64,000 nucleotides of DNA from positions 1,426,001 to 1,490,000 of the forward strand of contig NZ_CP076024.1 in assembly GCF_022788635.1 (NCBI RefSeq), read 5' to 3'. The notes beneath the pieces are model-generated. The model had not been told where the DNA came from. It did no database searches and saw only the letters and a list, made by a program, of their open reading frames with translations. Shown here piece by piece: positions 1 through 9,808 of the stretch. The translations under genes were made by a program, and so were the position numbers. How positions within the stretch are numbered: the first letter of the stretch is position 1; the number at the start of each line of letters is the position of its first letter. Source of the DNA: Methylobacter sp. S3L5C (GTDB taxonomy: Bacteria > Pseudomonadota > Gammaproteobacteria > Methylococcales > Methylomonadaceae).

Positions 1-1108
1 GCGTATCATTTGGTGTCTGGTAGTTAGGGTGGTGTTGGCGCCAGTTAATAAGTCCTGACCAGCCGGGTAATTCAAGTGCCAGTCTGCGCAAATAACCGTG
101 CCACTGTTTTGATGGTATTTCTAACTGAGTCAGTTGCAGGATAATGGTATCGACTGCATCCTCAGGTAATTCTGACATTATCTGTTGCCAGTCAGGCAGC
201 TCATGTAAAAAAGGGTTGGCATCATAAATGACGGTTGCCCGCCAGGCAGCATAAAGCCCTAAATGACACCGTTCAGGGGTTTGCCAGGATGCAACACCTT
301 CGTCCATCGCTGATGCACAGATGCGGATCAGTTGTGGATGCACGTCATCAAGGATATCTACTCCACTTAATGCAAGAATAAAACCGCGTAAAGTGATGCT
401 CTCGCCTATTTGGGATAATAATTCATCCAGTGGGGTAAAGTCGTTACGATGCAGCGTTTCCAAAGGTTTTTTTGCGCTCTGGTAGGCTATCAGCCATTCT
501 TCAGCGTGCTCCAGTGACAAATCAAGGAGTGCTTCCGGGTGCAAGGTGGCTTGTTGTAAATGAAGTTTGTTTAAAATACTTTCCCAAAGCGTTTTTATAA
601 TGCTGCCTTGATGGCCGTCATCGGTAAATAACCGACTACGAATTGGCGGCGGTACATCTATTTGTACCGTATTCAAAGCCCCTAATTCTTCTATCTGCCA
701 ATTTAACTGACTAACGGTAATGCCGGTTAAATCAAATAATAGCGCGATGCGGTAAATATCTTTTCTCGTGATGACACGATTTTTTAACGTGCAAACAATT
801 TGCTCGGTCTTTAAGTCAGGACTCTTTGCCAATGCGGTGGTCAAGTCACTGTCGTTAATACGTCCTTGCTGATAAAAAAGGCGACTTTGTGCTTCAGGAA
901 GGTAAGCGCTAATGCCGGTTAATGTTGTAAATGTTGCCAGTGCGTCTTCAAACGGTAAATGTTGAAAGCCATGTAAGGTATTGTGATGAACAAAATCAAT
1001 AATCGGTGCCTGTCCGGGCAGGACATGATCCAAATCATTCAGCGCGGCTATGATCTGTTCTCGAGAGTTGGCAGAGTTTAAAGATGATTCGTGCATGGTC
1101 AACGTCAT
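1..1108 (-). CDS. dabA: DabA-type inorganic carbon transporter subunit (DUF2309), C-terminus outside window
   Basis: The first ~369 codons are visible; the gene runs off the left edge. The N-terminus carries the HHNTLHGFQHLPFE segment and, near the edge, RRLALELPGWSGLINW, both typical of the DUF2309/DabA family, the beta-carbonic-anhydrase-like subunit of the DAB energy-coupled CO2/bicarbonate accumulation complex. The catalytic Cys/Asp/His region is expected further on and cannot be checked. The ATG at 1108 overlaps the TGA stop of the upstream NuoM-like gene (ATGA), implying translational coupling; an alternative ATG is at 1096. Neither start has a clear Shine-Dalgarno. The partner gene matches the known dabB-dabA arrangement, so a membrane-bound CO2-hydrating pump is the likely role; the family call is firm, the transport function is inferred. 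Confidence 0.8.
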   Translation of the reverse strand, partial: MTLTMHESSLNSANSREQIIAALNDLDHVLPGQAPIIDFVHHNTLHGFQHLPFEDALATFTTLTGISAYLPEAQSRLFYQQGRINDSDLTTALAKSPDLKTEQIVCTLKNRVITRKDIYRIALLFDLTGITVSQLNWQIEELGALNTVQIDVPPPIRSRLFTDDGHQGSIIKTLWESILNKLHLQQATLHPEALLDLSLEHAEEWLIAYQSAKKPLETLHRNDFTPLDELLSQIGESITLRGFILALSGVDILDDVHPQLIRICASAMDEGVASWQTPERCHLGLYAAWRATVIYDANPFLHELPDWQQIMSELPEDAVDTIILQLTQLEIPSKQWHGYLRRLALELPGWSGLINWRQHHPNYQTPNDT

Positions 1109-2577
1109 AAAAGCCGCAGACTGATTTGTTGGTTTATCTGCGCAATGGTTGCCGCTGACAGCTCAATCAATGGCGCAGGGAGCAAGCCGAACAGGACAAT
1201 ACCGGCAACCAATAATCCTGCAGCCAATATTTCGGAGGTATTAAGGTCGGCAATTTGTTGCATTTGCGGTTTGACCGGGCCGGTAAACAAAAGCCCGATA
1301 GTACGCATGGCATAAGCTGCACTAATCAAAATGCTGATGCTGAAAAATATCATTAAGCCACCCCATTGCTGAAAGCCTGCGATAAGTGCATGCAACTCGG
1401 CAATAAAGCCAACTGAGCCGGGCAAGCCCATCGCAGCAAGTAACGTTAAGGTCATGAATAAGGTAAAGCGTGGCATTACCTGAACCAGAGAGCTGTAATC
1501 CTGAATGTTACGGGTATGAGTACGTTCATAAAGTAGTCCCACCAGCAGAAACATGGCAGCGGCAATCAGGCCGTGAGCGGTCATTTGCAAGACTGCACCG
1601 GTCATTCCGACTTCATTTAAGGTCGCAATGCCTAATAAAACAATACCCATATGACTCACTGAAGAATAAGCGACCATGGCTTTAAGATCACTTTGCCGCC
1701 AAGCCAGCAAGCCGCCATAAAGCATTCCGAACAGCGCCAGAAAAACCAGAAATGGCTGCAAGATATGCGCCGCCTCAGGGAGCATGGTTACCGCTCTTAT
1801 CAAGCCATAAGCGCCCATTTTTAGTAAAATTCCTGATAGCAAAATACTTACCGGGCTGGGTGCTTCAACATGGGCCAGGGGCAGCCAGCCGTGCAGTGGG
1901 AAAATCGGCATTTTAACGCCAAAACCGATTAAAAAGCCAAGCAGTACCAAAATTTGCTCATAGCGGGGCATGTCTTGTGCAGCCTGATGCATCGTCGTCA
2001 TTAAAGAGCCGCTGTGCTCAAGATCATACTGGCTAATGGCCAGTAGACTGACAAGCATAAAAACCGAGCCGCCCATCGTGTAGAGTACAAAGTTAAGGCT
2101 GGCGGTATGTCGACGCTTACCGCCCCAGCGACCGATAAGAAAAAATAGCGGGATTAGCGTGACTTCCCAAAATATATAAAATAGTGCCCAATCTTGTGCC
2201 AGAAAGACGCCTAACATACCAAATTCAAGCAACAAAATACAAATATGATAACCCTTGATGCTGCTGGAAACAGTAAAAGAAGCCAGTAAGGCAATAGAGG
2301 TAAGCAGGGTTGCCAAAATCAGCATTGGCATGGATAGTCCGTCAATACCTAATGCGTATGCACTACCCAGGTTGGGATTGAGTGGAAAATATTCACCAAA
2401 TTGCAGTGCTGCGTTGTGCTGGTCGTATAGGGTAAGTAACCAACAGCTCAGCAAAAATGCGAGAGTAGTAAACAGATTCGCAAGTATGCGTATGATGTGG
2501 GTATTCTGCCCTGGAGTAAAAGCCAGTAGTAAGACTCCAGCTGCCGGAGTCCAGAGCAGTAGGCTGAGAATCCCCAT
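1105..2577 (-). CDS. NuoM-like proton-translocating subunit, probable DabB partner
   Basis: 490 residues, almost all hydrophobic, with about 14 predicted membrane helices and the Proton_antipo_M signature. WEVTLIPLFFLIGRW carries the conserved helix-5 glutamate, and HGWLPLAHVEAPSPVS and LLKMGAYGLIR are typical of the complex I antiporter-like subunit NuoM. No other nuo genes are present around it: upstream is a divergent Rrf2/suf operon, downstream the overlapping DUF2309 gene. This stand-alone pairing is the signature of DAB carbon-uptake modules, in which a NuoL/M-like subunit (DabB) supplies cation flow to DabA. It could alternatively be annotated as a complex I subunit M on sequence alone, but the context argues against that. 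Confidence 0.82.
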   Translation of the reverse strand: MGILSLLLWTPAAGVLLLAFTPGQNTHIIRILANLFTTLAFLLSCWLLTLYDQHNAALQFGEYFPLNPNLGSAYALGIDGLSMPMLILATLLTSIALLASFTVSSSIKGYHICILLLEFGMLGVFLAQDWALFYIFWEVTLIPLFFLIGRWGGKRRHTASLNFVLYTMGGSVFMLVSLLAISQYDLEHSGSLMTTMHQAAQDMPRYEQILVLLGFLIGFGVKMPIFPLHGWLPLAHVEAPSPVSILLSGILLKMGAYGLIRAVTMLPEAAHILQPFLVFLALFGMLYGGLLAWRQSDLKAMVAYSSVSHMGIVLLGIATLNEVGMTGAVLQMTAHGLIAAAMFLLVGLLYERTHTRNIQDYSSLVQVMPRFTLFMTLTLLAAMGLPGSVGFIAELHALIAGFQQWGGLMIFFSISILISAAYAMRTIGLLFTGPVKPQMQQIADLNTSEILAAGLLVAGIVLFGLLPAPLIELSAATIAQINQQISLRLL

Positions 2578-2816
2578 GAATTGTATCTTCCTTAAGGCTA
2601 AATGCTGTCTAGCCGTTTACAGTAGCTTGCAATTATACGTTCAAGCGTTTAATTGGCAAGTTTTAGAGCCTAAAGTAAACAATCAGTCCGCGAGCTTCGT
2701 TGCGACCTAAAATAAAAGCATCCCTGTTCTGGACGATTTTCCTTTGTAAATTTAAGTGGGAAAGTTAGGCTTTATTCACGCGTCAATTACCTAGTGCTTT
2801 ACTGCGAATTTAAATA

Positions 2817-2831
2817 GGACTAGAATAGTAC
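2817..2831. promoter_or_regulatory. Candidate Rrf2/SufR operator
   Basis: An imperfect inverted repeat, GGACTA-gaa-TAGTAC, lies 19 bases upstream of the Rrf2 regulator start. It resembles the GACTA...TAGT half-sites of IscR-type sites and is well placed for autoregulation of the suf operon. The site is inferred from position and symmetry only. Confidence 0.4.
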
Positions 2832-2850
2832 ACAATCAATTGGAGCAGGT

Positions 2851-3315
2851 ATGTTACGGTTAAGTAAATTAACGGATTATGCAACAGTCATTTTAAGCTT
2901 TATGGCCAGAGATAAAACACAGTTGCATGCAGCAATGGAAATAGCTTCTGCTACGGGTATTGCCTTGCCTACCGTGAGTAAAATTCTTAAGCTTTTGGTT
3001 AACGCCAATTTGCTGATTTCAACACGAGGGGCCAAAGGAGGTTATGCCTTGGCCAGGGCGCCGGAAAAAATTAGCATAGCCGCCGTTATTAGTGTTTTGG
3101 AAGGGCCTATTGCGTTAACTGAATGCAGTATTTCTCATAAGGGTTGTGAGCAGGCTGCCGGTTGTGATATTCGTGACAATTGGAGTTTAATTAATCAGAC
3201 TATCCATAATGCGTTAGAGGCATTAACGTTAGCCGACATGATTAAGCCTGTTCAATCGCAAAATCCAGCCTGGAAACAAGAAATCCTGATCCCCATCGCC
3301 AGTTTATATCGTTAG
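2851..3315 (+). CDS. Rrf2-family SUF system regulator (SufR/IscR-like)
   Basis: 154 residues. An N-terminal winged helix (KLTDYATVILSFMA, then a recognition region around residues 28-60) precedes three cysteines at residues 92, 99 and 105, close to the IscR [2Fe-2S] ligands at 92, 98 and 104. Family knowledge: such proteins sense cluster status and control suf genes. It is the first gene of the suf cluster, ends 15 bases before sufB, and has a good ribosome site (GGAGCAGG). Probably a repressor of its own operon; an inverted repeat at 2817-2831 is a possible target. Confidence 0.88.
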   Translation: MLRLSKLTDYATVILSFMARDKTQLHAAMEIASATGIALPTVSKILKLLVNANLLISTRGAKGGYALARAPEKISIAAVISVLEGPIALTECSISHKGCEQAAGCDIRDNWSLINQTIHNALEALTLADMIKPVQSQNPAWKQEILIPIASLYR

Positions 3316-3330
3316 TATAGAGAGTTTTTT

Positions 3331-4779
3331 ATGTCAGCAAGTACACAAGAAATCAACAATCTGATCAATAAGGAATACAAACAAGGGTTTGTTACTGAAT
3401 TGGAAACCAACACCTTTCCGCCCGGACTGGATGAGTCGGTTATTTATAATTTGTCGAAGATTAAAAATGAACCTGAATTTATGTTGGAATATCGCTTAAA
3501 AGCTTTCCGACATTGGCAAACCATGAAATCTCCGGAATGGGCATTTGTTAAGTTCCCCCCTATAGATTATCAAGCTATCAGTTATTATTCCGCGCCTAAA
3601 CGTAAAGAGGATGGCCCACAAAGTCTGGATGAAATTGATCCGCAAGTTTTGGAGGCTTATAAAAAACTGGGTATTCCGCTGGACGAGCAAGAGCGTTTGG
3701 CTGGTATTGCGGTTGATGCTGTTTTTGATAGCGTCTCCGTGGCAACGACTTTTAAAGGCAAACTAAACGATGCCGGAGTTATTTTTTGCCCCATTTCTGA
3801 AGCCTTGCGTGATCATCCTGACTTGATCAAGCAATATTTGGGGTCAGTGGTGCCGCATACCGATAATTATTTTGCGGCTTTAAATGCGGCAGTATTTACG
3901 GATGGTTCTTTTGTTTATATCCCTAAAGGTGTGCGTTGCCCAATGGAATTATCAACGTACTTTAGAATCAACGCGGCCAATACCGGACAATTTGAAAGGA
4001 CTCTGATTATTGCGGATGAAGGCAGTCATGTCAGTTATCTTGAAGGTTGTACTGCGCCTATGCGTGATGAAAATCAGCTGCATGCGGCGGTCGTAGAATT
4101 AATCGTGATGAAAGATGCCGTAATTAAATACTCGACTGTGCAAAACTGGTATCCAGGTGATAAAAACGGCTTGGGTGGCATTTACAATTTTGTTACCAAA
4201 CGCGCTGATTGCCGTGGAGACAATTCCAAAGTGTCCTGGACTCAGGTAGAAACCGGTTCGGCAATTACTTGGAAATATCCCAGTTGTATTTTGACGGGTG
4301 ATAATTCTGTCGGTGAATTTTATTCAGTCGCACTGACCAATAATTATCAGCAAGCCGATACCGGCACCAAGATGATTCATATTGGCAAGAACACCCGTAG
4401 CACGATTGTTGCCAAGGGCATTTCTGCAGGTAAAGCACAAAATACTTACCGTGGTTTGGTAAAGGTATTGAAAAGTGCCGAAAATGCCCGCAATTATACC
4501 CAGTGTGATTCTTTATTGGTTGGTGATAAATGCGGTGCGCACACGTTTCCGTATATTGAGGTTAAACAGCCTTCTGCACAGGTTGAGCATGAGGCGACCA
4601 CTTCAAAAATCAGTGAAGACCAGTTGTTCTTTTGTCAGCAACGTGGACTTTCAGCAGAAGATGCGGTGTCAATGATCGTTAATGGTTTTTGTAAAGAAGT
4701 GTTCAAGGAATTACCAATGGAATTTGCAGTAGAAGCACAGGCTTTGTTGGGATTGAGTCTGGAAGGTTCTGTAGGATAA
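3331..4779 (+). CDS. sufB: SufB, Fe-S cluster scaffold subunit
   Basis: 482 residues, the normal SufB length. Recognisable blocks include [39 protein letters not shown] and the C-terminal [17 protein letters not shown]. In the SufBC2D complex SufB carries the nascent cluster. It lies directly after the Rrf2 regulator, and a 128-base gap separates it from sufC. The family assignment is secure. Confidence 0.96.
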   Translation: MSASTQEINNLINKEYKQGFVTELETNTFPPGLDESVIYNLSKIKNEPEFMLEYRLKAFRHWQTMKSPEWAFVKFPPIDYQAISYYSAPKRKEDGPQSLDEIDPQVLEAYKKLGIPLDEQERLAGIAVDAVFDSVSVATTFKGKLNDAGVIFCPISEALRDHPDLIKQYLGSVVPHTDNYFAALNAAVFTDGSFVYIPKGVRCPMELSTYFRINAANTGQFERTLIIADEGSHVSYLEGCTAPMRDENQLHAAVVELIVMKDAVIKYSTVQNWYPGDKNGLGGIYNFVTKRADCRGDNSKVSWTQVETGSAITWKYPSCILTGDNSVGEFYSVALTNNYQQADTGTKMIHIGKNTRSTIVAKGISAGKAQNTYRGLVKVLKSAENARNYTQCDSLLVGDKCGAHTFPYIEVKQPSAQVEHEATTSKISEDQLFFCQQRGLSAEDAVSMIVNGFCKEVFKELPMEFAVEAQALLGLSLEGSVG

Positions 4780-4907
4780 AAGGACGCAATGATAGGGTTA
4801 TAAAACCGGTCAGTCATCCAGTAAATGCAAAAATTAAAAACACCCGGTAATTAAAACTGGCAACAGTCCCGGTGTAAAATCCATTAAATAACTCAGGTAA
4901 AAACAAC

Positions 4908-5663
4908 ATGCTTAGCATAAAAAATCTTCACGTTAGCGTTGGCGACAAACCCATTCTAAAAGGTATTAACCTTGAAATAAAAGCTGGTGAAATCCACGCG
5001 ATCATGGGACCCAACGGTTCCGGTAAAAGTACTTTGTCTCATATATTATCCGGTAAGAGTGGTTATACTGTCACCGCCGGAACTGCGACTTATCAGGGTA
5101 AAGACTTATTGGCAATGGCACCTGAAATAAGGGCGCGCGAAGGTGTGTTTCTGGCGTTTCAATATCCGGTAGAAATTCCTGGCGTCAGTAATATTTATTT
5201 ATTAAAAGCTGCGCTTAATTCTATTCGTAAACATCATGGGCAACCGGAAGTGGATGCAATGGATTTTTTAACGTTGGTAAAAGGCAAAATACGTTTACTG
5301 GAAATGGATGAGAAATTTCTTTATCGCGCAGTAAACGAAGGCTTTTCCGGCGGCGAAAAGAAACGTAATGAAATTCTGCAAATGGCCATTCTTGAACCCA
5401 AGTTGTGCATTCTGGATGAAACGGATTCAGGTCTGGATATTGATGCGTTAAAAGTGGTTGCAGAAGGCGTCAATTCTTTACGGTCTGCTGATCGTTCTTT
5501 TGTGATGGTAACGCATTACCAACGCTTGCTGGATTATATTAAGCCTGATTTTGTGCATGTTTTGGCGCAAGGTAAAATTGTTAAATCAGGCGGTGCAGAG
5601 CTGGCTCTGGAGCTTGAAGAAAAAGGCTATAGTTGGCTTGAAGATACTCAGGCGGCAGCATAA
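4908..5663 (+). CDS. sufC: SufC, Fe-S assembly ATPase
   Basis: 251 residues with all ABC-ATPase motifs: Walker [10 protein letters not shown] near residue 35, signature [10 protein letters not shown], Walker [13 protein letters not shown] and the switch histidine in VTHYQRLL. It has no membrane domain, as expected for SufC, which powers the SufB/SufD scaffold. The stop TAA shares its last base with the sufD ATG (TAATG), showing tight coupling. Confidence 0.96.
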   Translation: MLSIKNLHVSVGDKPILKGINLEIKAGEIHAIMGPNGSGKSTLSHILSGKSGYTVTAGTATYQGKDLLAMAPEIRAREGVFLAFQYPVEIPGVSNIYLLKAALNSIRKHHGQPEVDAMDFLTLVKGKIRLLEMDEKFLYRAVNEGFSGGEKKRNEILQMAILEPKLCILDETDSGLDIDALKVVAEGVNSLRSADRSFVMVTHYQRLLDYIKPDFVHVLAQGKIVKSGGAELALELEEKGYSWLEDTQAAA

Positions 5664-6985
5664 TGATAACGGCATTGGCAAGCCGTTATACGGCAGAATA
5701 TCCAGCAATAGCGCCGGTATTGTGCGGGCAATCCTTGTCGTGGTTGCAGCAATTACGCGCCCAAGCCTTAAGCCAGTTTTCTGTACAAGGCTTTCCTTCT
5801 CCAAGAGAAGAAGAGTGGCGTTACACTAATGTGTCAGCAATCGAGAAAAAGTTGTTTTCGCCGGCAACAAGCATAGCGACAAGTGCTATTGATAAAGATT
5901 GGCTTAAATCACATCAATCAACAGATGCGTGGTCGGTCGTGTTGATTGATGGACATTTTTCAGACGAGTATTCGGTTTTAGACGGTTTGCCTGAAGCGGT
6001 TTCTGTTCTGAGTATGAGCGACGCTTTGGAAAAACAGCCGGAAACACTGGAAAAATATATTAATCAGGCAGTTAATAACGATAAGCACGGTTTTATCGCT
6101 TTTAACACCGCCTGGTTTAGCGATGGATTATTCATTCATATTGATGCCAAACAGGTGCTGGAAAAGCCGGTGCAAATCTTGCATCTGGCTACTCGCGCTG
6201 ATGTTTTGACTGTCACGCGCACGGTTATCGTGGCTGAGCAAATGGCAGAAGCCAGTATTATAGAAACCTTTGTCGGTTTGGATAATGCCTATTTATCGGC
6301 TGCTGTCACTGAAGTTTTTGTCGGTGCAAATGCTGATGTAACATTATATAAGCTGCAATGTGAGTCTGAAAAAGCCTATCACTTTGGCGGGACTTACGTT
6401 AAACAAGCCAGAGATGCGCGCTTTACCCATCATAATTTTGCTTTTGGCGGTTTGTTGGCGCGTTGCGATATTCATGTCGATTTGGATCATGCTTCCGAGT
6501 GTGAATTAAACGGTTTGTATTTAGGTGTCAAACGTCAACATATCGACAACCATACCCGCATTAATCATTTAAAGCCGCACGGCGTCAGTCGCGAACTTTA
6601 CAAAGGTGTACTGGATGATAGAGCCAGAGGTGTTTTTCAGGGGCGGGTGATTGTGGCTGAAGATGCGCAAAAAACTGATTCACAAATGAATAATCGCAAT
6701 CTGCTATTATCAAACGATGCCGAAGCCGATACCAAGCCACAGTTGGAAATTTATGCCGATGATGTTAAATGTGGGCATGGTGTTACTGTCGGGCAACTGG
6801 ATGAAAAGTCGATATTCTATTTGCAATCACGTTGCGTTGATGAAGAAACGGCGCGTAACATGCTGACGTTTGCTTTTGCCAACGAAATGGTCGATAAGAT
6901 TAAAATTAAAGATTTACATGATAAAGTGTTGGAGCAAGTGTTGGTCCGTTTCCCGCAGGAAGGCGTTAATAAGGAGTGGTTATGA
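5663..6985 (+). CDS. sufD: SufD, Fe-S cluster scaffold subunit
   Basis: 440 residues, homologous in fold to SufB (right-handed beta-helix core). Diagnostic segments are EEEWRYTNVSAIEKK near the N-terminus, FQGRVIVAEDAQKTDSQMNN, and CGHGVTVGQLDEKSIFYLQSR near the C-terminus, which contains the conserved Cys-Gly-His of SufD. It overlaps sufC by one base and sufS by four (ATGA). It forms the SufBC2D scaffold with its neighbours. Confidence 0.95.
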   Translation: MITALASRYTAEYPAIAPVLCGQSLSWLQQLRAQALSQFSVQGFPSPREEEWRYTNVSAIEKKLFSPATSIATSAIDKDWLKSHQSTDAWSVVLIDGHFSDEYSVLDGLPEAVSVLSMSDALEKQPETLEKYINQAVNNDKHGFIAFNTAWFSDGLFIHIDAKQVLEKPVQILHLATRADVLTVTRTVIVAEQMAEASIIETFVGLDNAYLSAAVTEVFVGANADVTLYKLQCESEKAYHFGGTYVKQARDARFTHHNFAFGGLLARCDIHVDLDHASECELNGLYLGVKRQHIDNHTRINHLKPHGVSRELYKGVLDDRARGVFQGRVIVAEDAQKTDSQMNNRNLLLSNDAEADTKPQLEIYADDVKCGHGVTVGQLDEKSIFYLQSRCVDEETARNMLTFAFANEMVDKIKIKDLHDKVLEQVLVRFPQEGVNKEWL

Positions 6986-8205
6986 CCGTGTTTGATGTAC
7001 AGAAAATACGCCAGGATTTCCCTATTCTTAAGGAGAAAATTCGTGGCAAGGATCTTGTTTATTTGGATAATGCGGCTACCTGTCAAAAACCACAAGCCGT
7101 TATTGACAGCATCGTGCATTTGTACAGCCATGATTATGCCAACGTGCATCGTGGCGTACATACGTTAAGTGTTCGCTCTACCGATAAATTTGAAGGCGCA
7201 CGTACCAAAGTTAAAGACTTTATTAATGCGGCCAGCGAAAAAGAAATTATTTTTGTTAAAGGCGCTACCGATGCCATTAATCTGGTTGCGCAAACTTACG
7301 GTAAAGCCAACGTAAAGCCCGGTGATGAAATTATCATCACCGCGATGGAGCATCATTCCAATATTGTGCCCTGGCAAATGCTCTGTGAGCAAACCGGTGC
7401 AGTATTGAAGGTTGCGCCCATAAACTTGCAGGGTGAATTGATATTTGAAGCGTTTGAAAAACTGATCAATGATAAAACCAAGCTGGTTTCCGTGGTCCAC
7501 ATGTCTAATGCGTTGGGCACGATTAATCCTGTTAAGCAAATTATCGCTGTAGCGCATGAAAAAAGTATACCTGTTTTACTTGATGGTGCGCAGGCGATTC
7601 CTCACATGCCAGTCGATGTGCAGGATCTGGATTGCGACTTTTATGTTTTTTCCGGACATAAGCTTTATGCCCCGACAGGTGTTGGTGTGCTTTACGGCAA
7701 ACAAGCGCTGTTGGAAGCTATGCCACCTTATCAAGGCGGTGGTGACATGATTCGCAAAGTCACTTTTGAAGAAACCGAATACAATGTATTGCCGTATAAA
7801 TTTGAAGCCGGTACGCCGAATATTGCCGATGTTGTCGGTTTGGGCGCAGCTATTGATTACCTAAATGCTATCGGTATGGATAAGATTGCAGCTTACGAGG
7901 CTGAGTTACTGGTTTATGCGACCGAAAAGGCGCAGCAAATTAAAGGCCTGCGAATTATTGGTGAAGCTGGCCATAAAGGTGCTATCTTGTCTTTTGTTCT
8001 GGATAAAATACACCCACACGATATTGGCACCATGCTTGATAGTTTAGGAATAGCCATCAGGGCGGGTCATCATTGTGCCATGCCGGTAATGGATTTTTTT
8101 CAGGTGCCTGCGACAGCAAGAGCCTCATTTGCCATGTATAATACTAAGCAAGAAATTGATGTGTTAATGAAGGGTATAGAATCTTTAATAGAGGTATTTG
8201 GCTAA
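6982..8205 (+). CDS. sufS: SufS cysteine desulfurase
   Basis: 407 residues from the ATG at 6982, chosen over an in-frame GTG at 6976 because AAGGAG (6970-6975) is correctly spaced and the ATG overlaps the sufD stop. The PLP lysine is in FSGHKLYAPTG and the catalytic cysteine in RAGHHCAMPVM, the group II (SufS) arrangement. It removes sulfur from L-cysteine and passes persulfide to the downstream SufU-type protein. Confidence 0.96.
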   Translation: MTVFDVQKIRQDFPILKEKIRGKDLVYLDNAATCQKPQAVIDSIVHLYSHDYANVHRGVHTLSVRSTDKFEGARTKVKDFINAASEKEIIFVKGATDAINLVAQTYGKANVKPGDEIIITAMEHHSNIVPWQMLCEQTGAVLKVAPINLQGELIFEAFEKLINDKTKLVSVVHMSNALGTINPVKQIIAVAHEKSIPVLLDGAQAIPHMPVDVQDLDCDFYVFSGHKLYAPTGVGVLYGKQALLEAMPPYQGGGDMIRKVTFEETEYNVLPYKFEAGTPNIADVVGLGAAIDYLNAIGMDKIAAYEAELLVYATEKAQQIKGLRIIGEAGHKGAILSFVLDKIHPHDIGTMLDSLGIAIRAGHHCAMPVMDFFQVPATARASFAMYNTKQEIDVLMKGIESLIEVFG

Positions 8206-8657
8206 TGTTTGATGATTTACGTGACCTTTATCAAGAGGTTATTTTTGACCATAATCGTAACCCACGAAATTTTCGTATCATTGAAAATGCCGATAGAAAA
8301 GTCGAAGGATTTAATCCGCTGTGCGGTGATCGCCTGACTTTATATTTGCAAATGGATGGCGACGTGATTACCGACGCCAGTTTTCAGGGTTCAGGTTGTG
8401 CTATTTCTACCGCATCTGTTTCGTTAATGACTGAAGTTGTTAAGGGAAAAACCGGGCAGGAAGCTGAAGCGTTATTTAAAAAGTTTCACGAAATGACGAC
8501 AGGTAAAGATGAAAATTTTAATCTTGAAGCCATAGGTAAGTTGGCAGTACTAGCTGGTGTGCGTGAATATCCGGCACGGGTTAAATGTGCGACACTGGCT
8601 TGGCATACCCTTGACGCTGCATTGAAAAATGAACAACAAGCCATTTCTACAGAATAA
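8205..8657 (+). CDS. sufU: SufU-type (NifU-like) sulfur acceptor/scaffold
   Basis: 150 residues of the IscU/SufU family, with three cysteines in NPLCGDRL, FQGSGCAIS and RVKCATLAWHTL. The ~20-residue stretch between the second and third cysteine regions is longer than in IscU, as in SufU. It starts on the last base of the sufS stop (TAATG). Family role: accept persulfide from SufS (a zinc-dependent transfer in SufU). No sufE or sufA is visible in the operon, which fits SufU doing the transfer. Confidence 0.9.
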   Translation: MFDDLRDLYQEVIFDHNRNPRNFRIIENADRKVEGFNPLCGDRLTLYLQMDGDVITDASFQGSGCAISTASVSLMTEVVKGKTGQEAEALFKKFHEMTTGKDENFNLEAIGKLAVLAGVREYPARVKCATLAWHTLDAALKNEQQAISTE

Positions 8658-8677
8658 GTATTATCACTAATAATTCA

Positions 8678-9445
8678 GTGCAAAAATACACCGGAAAACT
8701 GGCCGTACTCTATCAGGGGCAGGGCGATAGCCTGCCGTTTCAAGAGCTTGCACAAAGGCTAGGTGTTCCTTTATATCAATCCATTAATAATGACAGTCCG
8801 GAGAGTTTCTTTTTAACCTGGCGCGATGGTTGTTTAAAGCTACTGGATAAAGAACTACTTAAAAAAGGCGGACTGGTTGTCGATATAGAGCCGCGCAATG
8901 GTGAGCAGCGATCATGGCCAGCGCCCAAAGATGGTGCTTTGGCACATGCGCTCGGGCGAAAAACGAGAACGGTTGTTGATGCAACGACAGGATGGGGGCA
9001 AGATAGCTTACATATCTTTCGTATGGGCTATGAGGTGCTTTGCATGGAGCGTTCGCCTGTGATGGTCGAGTTGCTGCTTGATGGTTTTAAACGCCTGGCT
9101 GACTTGGAGTGGATGCAGAGTCTTAATCTTCAGTCGCCACGATTACTCATCGGTAATGCCATAGATCTGTTGGCAACTTTAGAATCTCAGCCAGACTGTA
9201 TTTATCTTGATCCGATGTTCCCGCCCAAGCGTAAAAAGTCCGCTCTGCCCAAGAAAGCAATGATGGTTTTACGTGATTTGTTGGGGGATGATCAAGATAA
9301 AGAGCAGCTTTTTGCGTCCGCTTTAATGGCTGCCGGAAAGCGGGTGGTAGTAAAAAGTCCGGATTACGCAGAGCCTTTAGGTGGTAAGCCTAATGAAAGT
9401 TTTCATGGGAAATTATTACGTTATGATGTTTATTTTAAAAGCTAA
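8678..9445 (+). CDS. rsmJ: RsmJ, 16S rRNA (guanine-1516-N2)-methyltransferase
   Basis: 255 residues from a GTG start; no ATG is available. The SAM-binding region VVDATTGWGQDSLHI and the catalytic-site segment YLDPMFPPKRKKSALPKK are characteristic of RsmJ. It sits 20 bases after the sufU-type gene and 17 before a Rieske gene, so it is probably carried on the suf transcript although its function in ribosome modification is unrelated. Confidence 0.88.
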   Translation: MQKYTGKLAVLYQGQGDSLPFQELAQRLGVPLYQSINNDSPESFFLTWRDGCLKLLDKELLKKGGLVVDIEPRNGEQRSWPAPKDGALAHALGRKTRTVVDATTGWGQDSLHIFRMGYEVLCMERSPVMVELLLDGFKRLADLEWMQSLNLQSPRLLIGNAIDLLATLESQPDCIYLDPMFPPKRKKSALPKKAMMVLRDLLGDDQDKEQLFASALMAAGKRVVVKSPDYAEPLGGKPNESFHGKLLRYDVYFKS

Positions 9446-9462
9446 AGATTCGGGAATAAAGA

Positions 9463-9783
9463 ATGTCTGATTGGGTAGATGTGATAGATCAAAATGCACT
9501 CGCAGATGGCGAAAATATGGTTGTTGATGTTGATGGAACTGATGTGGCGGTCTTTAAAATAAAGGGTGCTTTTTATGCCATTGAAGATGTTTGTTCACAT
9601 GACGGTGCGGAAATTGCCAGTGGACAACTGGACGGCGATGAGATTGTCTGTCCTCGGCATGGTGCGCGCTTTTGCGTTAAAACGGGTGAAGTTAAATCGC
9701 CTCCCGCTTATGAAAACATCACCTGTTTTCCGGTACAAATTAAAAACGACAGAGTTCAGGTCAGAGATAACCGCTGGGACTAA
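9463..9783 (+). CDS. Rieske-type [2Fe-2S] ferredoxin
   Basis: 106 residues. Both Rieske ligand pairs are present: C44-S-H46 in DVCSHDG and C63-PR-H66 in IVCPRHG. It matches the small non-haem-oxygenase ferredoxin group and has no signal peptide or membrane anchor, so it is cytoplasmic. It is the last gene of the suf operon; such Rieske genes recur at suf operon ends. It may be an electron donor for cluster assembly or a client, which cannot be decided here. Confidence 0.88.
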   Translation: MSDWVDVIDQNALADGENMVVDVDGTDVAVFKIKGAFYAIEDVCSHDGAEIASGQLDGDEIVCPRHGARFCVKTGEVKSPPAYENITCFPVQIKNDRVQVRDNRWD

Positions 9784-9808
9784 TGATTTTACAGTCAAAT
9801 TCAATTTA

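Noticed and set aside
1091-1315. Plus-strand 74-codon frame over the dabB/dabA junction
   Set aside because: Shadow of two overlapping minus-strand genes.
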